A DNA stretch of 64,000 bases, from NCBI RefSeq assembly GCF_002287925.1, contig NZ_CP016769.1:930001-994000 (forward strand). The letters run 5' to 3'. Positions within the stretch are counted from its first letter, which is position 1. Every line of letters begins with the position of its first letter. The translations under genes and the position numbers were made by a program. The notes under the pieces were generated by a model. The model had not been told where the DNA came from, ran no database searches, and saw nothing but the letters and a program-made list of their open reading frames with translations. Of this stretch, positions 19,196 to 30,725 are shown in pieces. The stretch is from Candidatus Planktophila lacus (GTDB lineage Bacteria; Actinomycetota; Actinomycetes; Nanopelagicales; Nanopelagicaceae).

Positions 19196-19230
19196 GGGTG
19201 CTCCTTTTCTAAAATGTTGTTCTGGCTAGT

Positions 19231-20058
19231 TTACTGACCTACGCGGAAACGGTGGAATGCCTTGACGGCGGTTCCTGCCTCATCGAGGATCTGCTTGACG
19301 GTCTTCTTCGCATCTTTAGCGAAAGCCTGCTCGATCAAGGAAACTTCCTTGACGAAGCCGGTTACGCGACCTTCGATGATCTTTGAAAGTGAAGCCTCTG
19401 GCTTACCTTCTTCGCGAGCTGTTTCTTCAGCGATGCGTCGCTCATTTTCGATGAGATCTGCAGGAACATCTTCGCGATTCACAAACTTAGGTGCGAATGC
19501 GGCGATGTGCTGGGCAATATCTTTACCAACTTCAGCTGCTTCTTTAGCAAGTGAAACTAGTACGCCAACTTGTGGTGGAAGATCTGGTGAAGTCTTGTGT
19601 AGGTAAAGTCCAACTGGACCATCTACAACAGCGACGTTACGAATTTCGATCTTCTCACCGAGTGTTGCGTTGCCTTCATCTATAACTGATTGAACGCTCT
19701 TGCCATTAGACATTGTTGAAGCAAGGAATGCCTCAACGGTTGCTGTCTTTGAAGCAAGTAGGTGATCAACTAGTTCATCACCAAGTGCGATAAAACGCTC
19801 GCCCTTTGCAACGAAGTCAGTTTCGCAGTTGAGCTCGAGCATTACGCCGAGGTCTCCTGAAACCTTTGCAACTACTAGACCATTTGAAGTTAAGCGACCT
19901 TCGCGCTTGGTAACTCCCTTAAGTCCTTTTACACGGATGAGATCGAGGGCTTTGTCATAATCGCCATCTGCTTCATCAAGTGCCTTCTTGCAATCGAGCA
20001 TTCCTGCTGCAGTTGCTTCGCGAAGACGTTTTACATCATCTGCTGAATAGTTAGCCAA
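19231..20058 (-). CDS. tsf: Translation elongation factor Ts
   Basis: Guanine nucleotide exchange factor for EF-Tu. The 275 residues begin with a UBA-like domain (SADDVKRLREATAAGMLDCKKAL) and include the core motif LNCETDFVAKGERF near residue 80. The start is TTG 20058, preceded by GGAGG about 10 bases upstream; no closer ATG or GTG fits. It follows rpsB by 5 bases, so the two are cotranscribed. Confidence 0.97.
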   Translation of the reverse strand: MANYSADDVKRLREATAAGMLDCKKALDEADGDYDKALDLIRVKGLKGVTKREGRLTSNGLVVAKVSGDLGVMLELNCETDFVAKGERFIALGDELVDHLLASKTATVEAFLASTMSNGKSVQSVIDEGNATLGEKIEIRNVAVVDGPVGLYLHKTSPDLPPQVGVLVSLAKEAAEVGKDIAQHIAAFAPKFVNREDVPADLIENERRIAEETAREEGKPEASLSKIIEGRVTGFVKEVSLIEQAFAKDAKKTVKQILDEAGTAVKAFHRFRVGQ

Positions 20059-20063
20059 TTTAC

Positions 20064-20843
20064 TTATGCCTCCGGAGTTGTTGGTGCTGCTTCAAGTAGC
20101 TCTTTTTCAAGCGCTTCAGTTGCCGCGTTCTTTGCAGCATCTGGAGCAGGTGCAGCTGCTGTACGAGCCTTCATGCCCTCAACAATTGCATCAGTGATAA
20201 CGCGTGTCAGAAGTCCGATTGAACGGATTGCATCGTCGTTACCTGGAATCTTGTAATCAACTTCATCGGGATCGCAGTTTGTATCAAGGATTGCGATAAC
20301 TGGGATTCCGAGCTTCTTTGCCTCTGCAACTGCGAGGTGCTCCTTCTTGGTATCAACAACCCAAATTGCTGAAGGCAACTTGGTCATATGACGGATACCG
20401 TCGAGGTTCTTAAATAGCTTTTCGCGCTCACGACGAAGAACAAGAAGTTCTTTCTTTGTAAGCAAAAGGTCATTTGCATTCTCAAGAGCTTCAAGCTCCT
20501 TGAGGCGCTGAATGCGCTTGTAAACAGTTGGGAAGTTAGTGAGCATTCCACCCAACCAGCGCTCGGTGACGGTTGGCATTCCAACGCGTGCAGCCTGCTG
20601 CATGATTGGTTCGTGTGCTTGCTTCTTTGTTCCAACGAATAGAACGTGTCCGCCCTTTGCGACGGTGTCCTTTACGAATTCATATGCTTGATCGATAAGT
20701 GCAAGTGATTGCTGGATATCGATGATGTAGATGCCGTTGCGCTCGGTGAAAATGAAGCGCTTCATCTTTGGGTTCCAGCGACGTGTCTGATGTCCGAAGT
20801 GGACTCCACTGTCGAGGAGTTCTCGCATTGTTACAACTGCCAT
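20064..20843 (-). CDS. rpsB: 30S ribosomal protein S2
   Basis: Structural protein of the small subunit. The 259-residue product begins [19 protein letters not shown], the S2 N-terminal signature, and includes [23 protein letters not shown]. The C-terminus is an Ala/Pro-rich extension. I chose ATG 20843, with AAGGAGA upstream, over an in-frame start 39 bases earlier. A 288-base leader with two strong hairpins precedes it. Confidence 0.97.
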   Translation of the reverse strand: MAVVTMRELLDSGVHFGHQTRRWNPKMKRFIFTERNGIYIIDIQQSLALIDQAYEFVKDTVAKGGHVLFVGTKKQAHEPIMQQAARVGMPTVTERWLGGMLTNFPTVYKRIQRLKELEALENANDLLLTKKELLVLRREREKLFKNLDGIRHMTKLPSAIWVVDTKKEHLAVAEAKKLGIPVIAILDTNCDPDEVDYKIPGNDDAIRSIGLLTRVITDAIVEGMKARTAAAPAPDAAKNAATEALEKELLEAAPTTPEA

Positions 20844-20881
20844 GGCAGCGTTCTCCTTTTTAGGTTTTTGCGCACAGCGCA

Positions 20882-20920
20882 ATAAACCTGCTCGGTTTAT
20901 GGCTTAACAATTTGTTAGGC
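20882..20920 (-). promoter_or_regulatory. Tandem hairpins in the rpsB leader
   Basis: On the minus strand a 9-bp near-perfect hairpin (20902-20920, core TAACAA/TTGTTA) is followed by a perfect ATAACC-type hairpin (ATAAACC-GAGCA-GGTTTAT, 20882-20900), 39 bases before the rpsB ATG. S2 represses its own mRNA in several bacteria. These stems are candidates for such control, but no known consensus was recognised. Confidence 0.4.
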
Positions 20921-21131
20921 CCGTCGCACCTACAACGCCGACCAACCTTTGAAAATAAATTTCTCAAGTCGGACCGAAGTGGCTTGTATTCCCTGACATT
21001 TCAATTACTGAATTGGTCAGTTCATACATAAGTGCTGAGATGTCACCAAAGGTTCCTTTAAAGAATGGCTCTGGTGCAGGGGAAATCTTACCTGCCGCCG
21101 AGGGGTGCTAAATCCACACCTTGATCTCTAC
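20921..21131 (-). other. Intergenic region xerC-rpsB, upstream part
   Basis: About 210 bases between the xerC stop and the rpsB leader hairpins. It probably carries the rpsB-tsf promoter, but I could not pick a convincing -35/-10 pair. A 21-codon ATG frame (about 20971-21036) has no ribosome site and is not called. No conserved gene is visible. Confidence 0.5.
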
Positions 21132-22049
21132 TTATGCGCGGGGGTGGGCTTGTTTAAAGGCTTTTTGAAGTCTTTCGGTTGAGACGTGGGTATAGATCTG
21201 AGTTGTCGCAAGAGATGCATGGCCCAAGATTTCTTGAACCGTGCGAAGGTCTGCGCCTCCTTCTAGGAGATGAGTTGCTGCCGAATGGCGCAGAGCATGT
21301 GGTCCTAACTTCACTGCACCTTCCAAAGCTTGTAACGCTTGATAAACAACGGTGCGAACAGTGCGTTGATCAATTCGCTTACCGCGCGCTCCAAGAAAAA
21401 CGGCACGATCTGATTTATCTCCAGCCAATGATGGGCGACCTTCTTTTAACCAAGCATCTAATGCGCGCATCGCCGGATTTCCGAGCGGAATTGTGCGCTC
21501 TTTATTTCCTTTACCGATCACGCGAATAGTGTTTCGCTCGTAATCAATATCTTGTAAATCCAATCCACAGAGTTCAGAGACGCGTGCTCCACTGGCGTAG
21601 AGGACTTCCACCATCGCACAATCACGTTTTGATAGCGGCCCATCTTCCTGTGCAACCCTGGTTGCAAGTGCATCCATAGCTAGGCCGGCATCGGCAATGT
21701 TTAATACCTCTGGCAAAGTTCGCGCACCCTTTGGGGTTGCAAGCGTTGCCCCCACATCTTTTGCTAGGTAACCCTTCTTGGCTGCCCACTTTGTAAATAA
21801 GCGAATCGAAACCGCGCGACGCGAAAGTGTTGTGCGCGCTCCCCCTTTAACTTGCTGGTTGGCGAGCCAAGAACGAATATGTGAAAGCTCGAGTTTAGAA
21901 AAGTCAGTTATATCTAATTTTTCTAAGTGTTCGAAGAAAGAATCTAGATCGCCTAAGTAGGCACGGATTGTGTGGGCCGAAAGGTTGCGCTCGGATTCGA
22001 GGTATTTCAGAAAGGCGTCGCGAATTTCGCTTAGTGCAACGCTTCCCAT
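21132..22049 (-). CDS. xerC: Tyrosine recombinase XerC-type
   Basis: Site-specific recombinase that resolves chromosome dimers at dif. The 305-residue protein has an N-terminal SAM-like core-binding domain (roughly 5-90). All catalytic residues of the C-terminal domain are visible: Arg156 (ASGARVSEL), Lys180 (GKGNK), His251 and Arg254 (HALRHS), His277 (LGHASL) and Tyr286 (TQIYTH). It lies next to rpsB, as XerC does in other actinobacteria, which argues for a housekeeping Xer protein and not a phage integrase. No att-like repeats flank it. Confidence 0.92.
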   Translation of the reverse strand: MGSVALSEIRDAFLKYLESERNLSAHTIRAYLGDLDSFFEHLEKLDITDFSKLELSHIRSWLANQQVKGGARTTLSRRAVSIRLFTKWAAKKGYLAKDVGATLATPKGARTLPEVLNIADAGLAMDALATRVAQEDGPLSKRDCAMVEVLYASGARVSELCGLDLQDIDYERNTIRVIGKGNKERTIPLGNPAMRALDAWLKEGRPSLAGDKSDRAVFLGARGKRIDQRTVRTVVYQALQALEGAVKLGPHALRHSAATHLLEGGADLRTVQEILGHASLATTQIYTHVSTERLQKAFKQAHPRA

Positions 22050-22059
22050 GCGTTAAAGG

Positions 22060-23649
22060 TTACTCGGGTTTGCGACCTTGGCGCAGTAAGCCGAAGGTGA
22101 CCGCATCTTCAAGTGCCATCGCAGATGCCGCAATAACGTTTTCGTGAACACCAACAGTGTTCCATTCGCCTTTGCCATCTGAAGTTTCTACAAGTACGCG
22201 GGTGATCGCACCTGTGCCAAGGCGTCCTTCGAGGATACGTACTTTGTAATCTGTAAGTTCCAGAACTTCTAGTTCTGGATACAACTGCTTTAAGCCAGAA
22301 CGAAGCGCGTTATCGAATGCGTTAACTGGGCCGTTTCCTGAGCCTGAGCAAGAGATCTCTTTACCTTGCGCGGTCACAGTTACTTCCGCTTTCGTAACGA
22401 TGCTCTGATCTTCAGCGCGCTCTACAGTTGTGAGCCAGTGATCAATTGTGAAAAATGAAGGACGCTTGCCAGAGATTTCTTCTAGCAAGAGTAGTTCGAA
22501 TGACGCATCTGCTGCTTCAAAGGTAAAGCCGCGAGATTCCATCTCTTTAACGCGATCTACGATGCGACCAACTAGCTCGCGATCGCCACCGAGATCTACG
22601 CCAAGTTCTTGTGATTTTAGTTCGATAGAAGCGCGGCCAGCCATATCTGAAACCAGCATGCGCATATCGTTTCCAACTGATGCAGGATCTTCATGTTGAT
22701 ATAAGAAGGGATCAACCTTGATTGCAGATGCATGCAGCCCAGCTTTATGTGCAAATGCTGAAACGCCAACGTATGGCTGGCGACCTGATGGTGAAATATT
22801 GGTTACTTCAGCGATGGCGTGTGAGATTCGGAATGATTCGCGAAGCGCGTTTGGAGGCAAGACCAACTGCTTCTTCTTCAATTCTAAGTTAGCGATAATT
22901 GTTACGAGATCAGCATTTCCGGTTCGTTCGCCATAACCGTTTAGAGTTCCTTGTACATGAGTGGCACCTGCAGCAACCGCGGCCATTGAGTTTGCAACAG
23001 CACACCCAGTGTCGTTGTGGCAGTGGATGCCGATACGGGCAGAAGTCGCAGTTAAAACATCATGAACAACATCGGCAATTTCATCAGGCAGCATTCCGCC
23101 ATTGGTATCGCAGAGCGCAGCAACATCGGCGCCTGCTTCCATCGCAACGCGGATTACTTCAAGTGCGTAATCGCGGTTGGCGCGGTAGCCATCAAAGAAA
23201 TGTTCAGCATCTAGAAATACGCGCTGTCCTTCTTGGCGAAGGTGGGTTACTGAATCCCGGATCATTGCGAGGTTCTCTTCGAGCGTCGTTTTAAGCGCAA
23301 GATCAACGTGGCGATCAAATGCCTTTGCAACCAAGGTAACTGCAGGAGCGCCGCTATCGCGAAGCGCACCAAGTAATACATCATCGGCGGCTATAACGTT
23401 TGGGCGACGAGTTGCGCCGAATGCCACAAAGGTAGCGTTCTTAAGCTTTAACTCTTTCTTAGCAAGGGCAAAGAATTCAGTGTCCTTTGGGTTAGCCCCT
23501 GGCCAACCGCCTTCAATAAATCCAACACCGAGATCATCAAGGTGGCGAGCGATAGTTATCTTGTCGTGAACCGAAAGATTTAAGCCCTCTTGCTGTGCGC
23601 CATCACGCAGTGTGGTGTCGTAGATATGGAAAGCATCAGAGATGGTCAT
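22060..23649 (-). CDS. cimA: (R)-citramalate synthase
   Basis: Condenses pyruvate and acetyl-CoA to citramalate, the first step of threonine-independent isoleucine synthesis. The 529-residue protein has the DRE-TIM barrel start IYDTTLRDGAQQEG, the metal histidines in IHCHNDTGCAVANS, and NGYGERTGNADL. The C-terminal LeuA-like dimer regulatory domain runs from about 390 to 520. The length and the GFIEGGWPGANPKD segment fit the CimA family better than 2-isopropylmalate synthase. The ATG overlaps the ilvE stop as TAATG. LeuCD, also needed for this route, is not in the window. Confidence 0.92.
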   Translation of the reverse strand: MTISDAFHIYDTTLRDGAQQEGLNLSVHDKITIARHLDDLGVGFIEGGWPGANPKDTEFFALAKKELKLKNATFVAFGATRRPNVIAADDVLLGALRDSGAPAVTLVAKAFDRHVDLALKTTLEENLAMIRDSVTHLRQEGQRVFLDAEHFFDGYRANRDYALEVIRVAMEAGADVAALCDTNGGMLPDEIADVVHDVLTATSARIGIHCHNDTGCAVANSMAAVAAGATHVQGTLNGYGERTGNADLVTIIANLELKKKQLVLPPNALRESFRISHAIAEVTNISPSGRQPYVGVSAFAHKAGLHASAIKVDPFLYQHEDPASVGNDMRMLVSDMAGRASIELKSQELGVDLGGDRELVGRIVDRVKEMESRGFTFEAADASFELLLLEEISGKRPSFFTIDHWLTTVERAEDQSIVTKAEVTVTAQGKEISCSGSGNGPVNAFDNALRSGLKQLYPELEVLELTDYKVRILEGRLGTGAITRVLVETSDGKGEWNTVGVHENVIAASAMALEDAVTFGLLRQGRKPE

Positions 23650-24728
23650 TAGATAACTCGCTTAACCCAGCCGTGTTTATCTGCAGTTGTACCGTGCTGA
23701 ATTGCGAGTAAGTGATTGCGGATCTGCATGGTGATTACGCCAGGTTGGCCATCGCCCGTTACCCAAGTACCCATCGCGCTCTTGGCTTGACCAACTGGTG
23801 AAACAACCGCAGCAGTACCGCAAGCAAAGATTTCGGTGATCTCACCGGATGAAACGCCTTCGCGCCAGTCGTCGATAGAGAGCATTACCTCATCGGTCTT
23901 GTAACCAAGATCTTTTGCAGCGGACAAAATTGAATCGCGCGTAATACCTGGCAATAAAGTTCCAGTTAACTTTGGAGTAATAACAGTTGCATCGGCGCCT
24001 TTACCCTTTACGAAGTAAAGGTTCATACCGCCCATTTCCTCAATCCACTTGCGCTCTTTGGCATCGATCCAAACAACTTGATCGCAACCTTCTTTCGCAG
24101 CAGCCTTCTGTGCAACAAGGGAAGCCGCGTAGTTTCCGCCACACTTTGCCTCACCTGTACCACCAAGGGCAGCGCGGACATATTCGGTTGAGATCCAAAC
24201 AGATACTGCCTTAGATGGATCAAAGTAAGCACCCGCTGGCGTTGCAATAAGAATGTAAGTTGCTTTATTTGATGGGCGAACGCCTAAACCAACTTCGGTA
24301 GCGATCATAAATGGGCGGATATATAAAGATTCACCGACTTTATTTGGAACCCATCCTGCATCTTGCTTTACAAGAGTTTCAACTGTTTCAAGGAAAAGTG
24401 CTTCGGGCATTTCAGGAAGTGCAAGACGCGCTGCAGATTTTGCAAAGCGACGTGCATTTGCTTCAGGGCGAAAGAGCGCGATTCCGCCATCTGGTTGGCG
24501 ATAAGCCTTCATGCCTTCAAAGATCTCTTGGCCGTAATGGAAAACCGCAGTTGCAGGATCAAGTGAGAGCGGTCCGTAAGGAATCAACTCTGGTTCAGCC
24601 CAGCCACCATCTTGCGTCCATTCGCAGATAACCATGTGGTCTGTGTAGTACTTACCAAATCCGCCTTCAGCAACCAAGGCATCGCGAGTAGCGGCATCTT
24701 TAGCGTTGGGATTTAGTTTGATCTTCAT
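23649..24728 (-). CDS. ilvE: Branched-chain amino acid aminotransferase
   Basis: PLP-dependent fold-type IV transaminase for the last step of valine, leucine and isoleucine synthesis. The 359 residues include FHYGQEIFEGMKAYR, RPFMIATEVGLGVRPS, and the PLP region KCGGNYAASLVAQ, then MGGMNLYFV. I chose ATG 24728, one base after the leuB stop; a longer in-frame start would lie inside leuB. No clear Shine-Dalgarno is present, so translation is probably coupled to leuB. Confidence 0.95.
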   Translation of the reverse strand: MKIKLNPNAKDAATRDALVAEGGFGKYYTDHMVICEWTQDGGWAEPELIPYGPLSLDPATAVFHYGQEIFEGMKAYRQPDGGIALFRPEANARRFAKSAARLALPEMPEALFLETVETLVKQDAGWVPNKVGESLYIRPFMIATEVGLGVRPSNKATYILIATPAGAYFDPSKAVSVWISTEYVRAALGGTGEAKCGGNYAASLVAQKAAAKEGCDQVVWIDAKERKWIEEMGGMNLYFVKGKGADATVITPKLTGTLLPGITRDSILSAAKDLGYKTDEVMLSIDDWREGVSSGEITEIFACGTAAVVSPVGQAKSAMGTWVTGDGQPGVITMQIRNHLLAIQHGTTADKHGWVKRVI

Positions 24729-24729
24729 T

Positions 24730-25764
24730 TTAAAGTTGCGCGAGTAGCGCATCTCCGATTTCTGTAGTGCTTCGCTTCTTATCTGCGCGGGCAAGTAAAT
24801 CTGCATTTACTGCCGCTTCAATCTCGCGAGCAGCATCTGCATAGCCCAAGTGATCCATCATCATCGCAACTGACATAACTGTTGCAGTTGGGTCAGCTAA
24901 ATTCTTGCCCGCGATATCTGGCGCTGAGCCGTGTACTGGCTCAAACATGGATGGAAATGCACCTGTTGGATTGATATTGCCAGAGGCTGCAAGACCAATG
25001 CCACCGCAGATTGCTGCTGCGATATCGGTCAAGATATCTCCAAATAAGTTATCGGTTACGACAACGTCAAAGCGTTCTGGGTTGGTAACGAAGAACATTG
25101 ATGCGGCATCAACGTGCAGGTAATCAGTAGTTACACCTGGGAACTCTTTGGCAACTTCATTGAAGGTGCGGGTCCAAAGGCTGCCAGCGCGAGTTAATAC
25201 ATTGTTCTTGTGAACAAGCGTTAACTTCTTGCGATCGCGCTTTGCGGCGCGCGCAAAGGCATCACGAATTACTCGCTCAGCACCGCGGCGGGTATTTAGA
25301 GATTCTTCAGTTGCGATTTCGGCATCGGTTCCTTCAGCAAGAACTCCGCCAGCGCCAACGTATGGGCCTTCAGTTCCTTCACGAACAACGATGAAATCGA
25401 TTGGCGCCTTTGTAGCAAGCGGACCAGTTACACCAGCGCGCAAGACTGCTGGACGTAAGTTGATGTAGTGATCGAATGCAAAGCGAAGCTTAAGAAGTAA
25501 TCCGCGTTCTAGAACTCCACTTGGAACTGTTGGATCTCCAACTGCGCCAAGCAAGATCACATCTGCCTTAGCGATTTCAGCAAGAACTGAATCTGGAAGA
25601 ACTTCTCCAGTGCGATGCCAATAACCTGCACCAAGATCGTATTCAGTCTTTGCAAAATTCACGTCGTACTTTGCGGCGACCTTATCGAGAACGCGAAGAC
25701 CTTGGGCAACCACTTCTGGTCCAATTCCATCGCCTGCGATAACGGCAAGATTTATCTTTTTCAT
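24730..25764 (-). CDS. leuB: 3-isopropylmalate dehydrogenase
   Basis: NAD-dependent oxidative decarboxylation in leucine synthesis; it also accepts 3-methylmalate in the citramalate route. The 344-residue protein carries [11 protein letters not shown] at the N-terminus, the [10 protein letters not shown] loop, the catalytic region [23 protein letters not shown] with the metal aspartates, and [13 protein letters not shown]. With cimA adjacent, it probably serves both pathways. It is 14 bases after serA. Confidence 0.95.
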   Translation of the reverse strand: MKKINLAVIAGDGIGPEVVAQGLRVLDKVAAKYDVNFAKTEYDLGAGYWHRTGEVLPDSVLAEIAKADVILLGAVGDPTVPSGVLERGLLLKLRFAFDHYINLRPAVLRAGVTGPLATKAPIDFIVVREGTEGPYVGAGGVLAEGTDAEIATEESLNTRRGAERVIRDAFARAAKRDRKKLTLVHKNNVLTRAGSLWTRTFNEVAKEFPGVTTDYLHVDAASMFFVTNPERFDVVVTDNLFGDILTDIAAAICGGIGLAASGNINPTGAFPSMFEPVHGSAPDIAGKNLADPTATVMSVAMMMDHLGYADAAREIEAAVNADLLARADKKRSTTEIGDALLAQL

Positions 25765-25778
25765 ATTTATCTCGGCGC

Positions 25779-28729
<2,951 letters not shown>

Positions 28730-28730
<1 letters not shown>

Positions 28731-30490
28731 TAGAGCTCCTGTGAATCCCAGTCGGGCGCGGTGGCGCGAGCGATCATGATTTCATCATTTGAAGTTCCGG
28801 CAGCAACCATCGGCCAAACCATCGCATCGCGATGTACGCGGAAGTCGACAACAACTGGTTGGTCATTAATCGACATCGCTTTCTCGATTGTCTTATCTAA
28901 ATCTTCAGGGCGTTCGCAAGAAAGACCGACGCAACCCATACTTTCAGCGAGCATCGGGAAGTTAGGAACGCGCTTTGATTCGAGGTTGGTATTTGAGTAA
29001 CGACCTTCGTAGAACAAGGTCTGCCATTGGCGAACCATGCCGAGAGATTCGTTATTGATAATCGCAACCTTGATTGGAATATTGTTAAGTGCACAGGTAA
29101 CGAGTTCCTGATTTGTCATCTGGAAACATCCATCACCATCTATCGCCCAAACAGTTGCATCTGGTGCGCCAACTTTTGCACCCATCGCAGCAGGAACGCC
29201 GTAACCCATGGTGCCTGCACCGCCTGAGTTAAGCCAGGTGCGTGGATGTTCGTAAGAAATAAATTGCGATGCCCACATCTGATGTTGACCAACGCCGGCG
29301 GTAAAGATGGTGTCGGTTCCAGATATCTGCCCAAGTCGTTGGATTACATGTTGTGGTGACAATGAACCATCATCAGGTTGGTCATAACCCAATGGATATG
29401 TGGACTTAAGCGAATTCATCTGTCGCAACCATGCTGAGAGATCAGGTTGGTTCTTTGCAAGAGCCGCTTTAAGCGCAGGAATAAGAGCTGAAATGGTTTC
29501 ACGCACATCTCCGACAACTGCAACATCGGCATGACGGTTCTTGCCGATTTCGGCAGGGTCAATATCTGCATGAAGAATCTTTGCGTTTGGTGCGAAAGTT
29601 GAAAGCTTGCCGGTAACGCGATCATCGAAACGAGCACCTAATGTGATTAAGAGATCAGCCTTTTGTAGCGCTGTAACAGCGGCGACGGTGCCGTGCATTC
29701 CTGGCATACCCATATGCAATGGATGTGAATCTGGGAAAGCACCGCGCGCCATAAGAGTTGTCACAACGGGCGCTCCAAGAAGTTCCACAAGTTGACGAAG
29801 TTCTTTATGAGCATTGGCCTTGATTACGCCGCCACCAACATAGAAGACTGGCTTTGATGATTGCGCGATAAGCGCTGCGGCATCGGTGATCGCCTGTGCA
29901 TCAGGAGTTGTCTTTGGGTTGTAACCGGCAAGCTTGATTGAAGTTGGCCAGTTAAAAGAAGTCATCTTCTGTAGCGCATCTTTAGCAACGTCTACGAGAA
30001 CAGGACCTGGACGACCAGTTGTTGCGATATGGAAAGCCTCTGCAATAACGGCAGGGATTTCATCAGGGTTGGTTACCAAGTAATTGTGTTTTGTAAATGG
30101 CATAGTGATTCCGCGAATATCGGCTTCCTGGAATGCATCGGTACCAATTGCCGCAGATGGAACTTGACCAGTGATGGCAATCAGCGGAACTGAATCCATC
30201 GCCGCATCCATCAAAGGAGTAACAAGGTTTGTCGCACCAGGACCAGATGTTGCGATACAGACACCAGCACGGCCAGTAACTTGCGCATAACCAGTTGCCG
30301 CGTGGCCTGCGCCTTGTTCGTGGCGAACCAAGATATGGCGAATAGATGAATCAAAGATCGGATCGTAAGCAGGAAGAATTGCGCCGCCTGGCAGCCCGAA
30401 CATCACTTCTACATTTGCTGCTTCTAGGCTTTTCACCAATGAAGTCGCTCCTGTCATTGCTGTGCCGTTGGCCGTTGGTATGTGCGCCAT
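28730..30490 (-). CDS. ilvB: Acetolactate synthase large subunit
   Basis: TPP- and FAD-dependent condensation of two pyruvates, or pyruvate with 2-oxobutyrate. The 586-residue protein shows the three TPP-enzyme domains, with [16 protein letters not shown] and the catalytic glutamate in [14 protein letters not shown], then the FAD domain, and the [12 protein letters not shown]...[15 protein letters not shown] motif. GGAAAGGAG precedes ATG 30490. The preceding 235 bases carry a leader peptide and attenuator. Confidence 0.97.
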
Positions 30491-30554
30491 CTTCTTACTC
30501 CTTTCCGTACTCTCTAGGTTTTACTATTTATTTCTACAACTTATTTCTTAAATG

Positions 30555-30579
30555 AAAAAACCCTCAGAGGATCTGAGGG
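30555..30579 (-). terminator. ilvB attenuator: intrinsic terminator
   Basis: On the minus strand CCCTCAGA-TCC-TCTGAGGG (perfect 8-bp stem) is followed at once by six T. It lies between the leader peptide and ilvB, where read-through would be needed for expression. Confidence 0.85.
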
Positions 30580-30603
30580 CGCGTGCGTTAAAAAGGCACG
30601 CGC
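30579..30603 (-). promoter_or_regulatory. ilvB attenuator: upstream GC-rich hairpin
   Basis: GCGCGTGC and GCACGCGC (8 bp, 9-base loop) fold immediately after the leader peptide stop and abut the terminator stem, sharing one base. A TGCGCGC segment inside the leader-peptide coding region offers an alternative partner for the first arm. The stems suit a ribosome-position switch, although the exact exclusive folds need calculation. Confidence 0.6.
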
Positions 30604-30659
30604 TATCGAATGACCACCACAATTACTGATGACGAGATGAGCGCGCACTTCTTTGACAT
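30603..30659 (-). CDS. Branched-chain leader peptide of the ilvBNC operon
   Basis: A small frame encodes MSKKCALISSSVIVVVIR, 18 residues rich in Val, Ile and Leu. It ends directly at the attenuator hairpin. The run of GTA ATT GTG GTG GTC ATT codons is the kind of sensor at which a ribosome stalls when Val- or Ile-tRNA is scarce. ATG 30659 has GGAG 9 bases upstream, or could be leaderless, as a GAGAAT box lies 6 bases before it. An in-frame ATG at 30674 is possible but less likely. Leader-peptide attenuation of ilvBNC is known in Corynebacterium. Confidence 0.85.
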   Translation of the reverse strand: MSKKCALISSSVIVVVIR

Positions 30660-30665
30660 GTGAGT

Positions 30666-30695
30666 ATTCTCCATCGCAGATGGCAGTTGAGTCAA
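30666..30695 (-). promoter_or_regulatory. Predicted promoter of the ilv leader
   Basis: TTGACT (30690-30695), an 18-base spacer and GAGAAT (30666-30671) lie on the minus strand 6 bases ahead of the leader-peptide ATG. This predicts transcription starting at or near that ATG. Confidence 0.45.
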
Positions 30696-30697
30696 GG

Positions 30698-30717
30698 TTT
30701 GAGATGTAAGTCTCAAA
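30698..30717. repeat. 7-bp inverted repeat between ilvD and the ilv promoter
   Basis: TTTGAGA and TCTCAAA flank six bases just upstream of the TTGACT box and just after the ilvD stop. It could be an operator for a regulator of the ilvB operon or a weak stem; it lacks a T tract on the minus strand. Confidence 0.4.
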
Positions 30718-30725
30718 TTGTGAAA

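Noticed and set aside
20971-21036. 21-codon ATG frame on the minus strand between xerC and rpsB
   Set aside because: No ribosome site or start-linked promoter, and the frame upstream is open without a start. No family resemblance, so it is likely chance.
21132-22049. Phage or integron integrase
   Set aside because: Sequence length, context beside rpsB and lack of flanking att repeats or cargo fit a housekeeping XerC.
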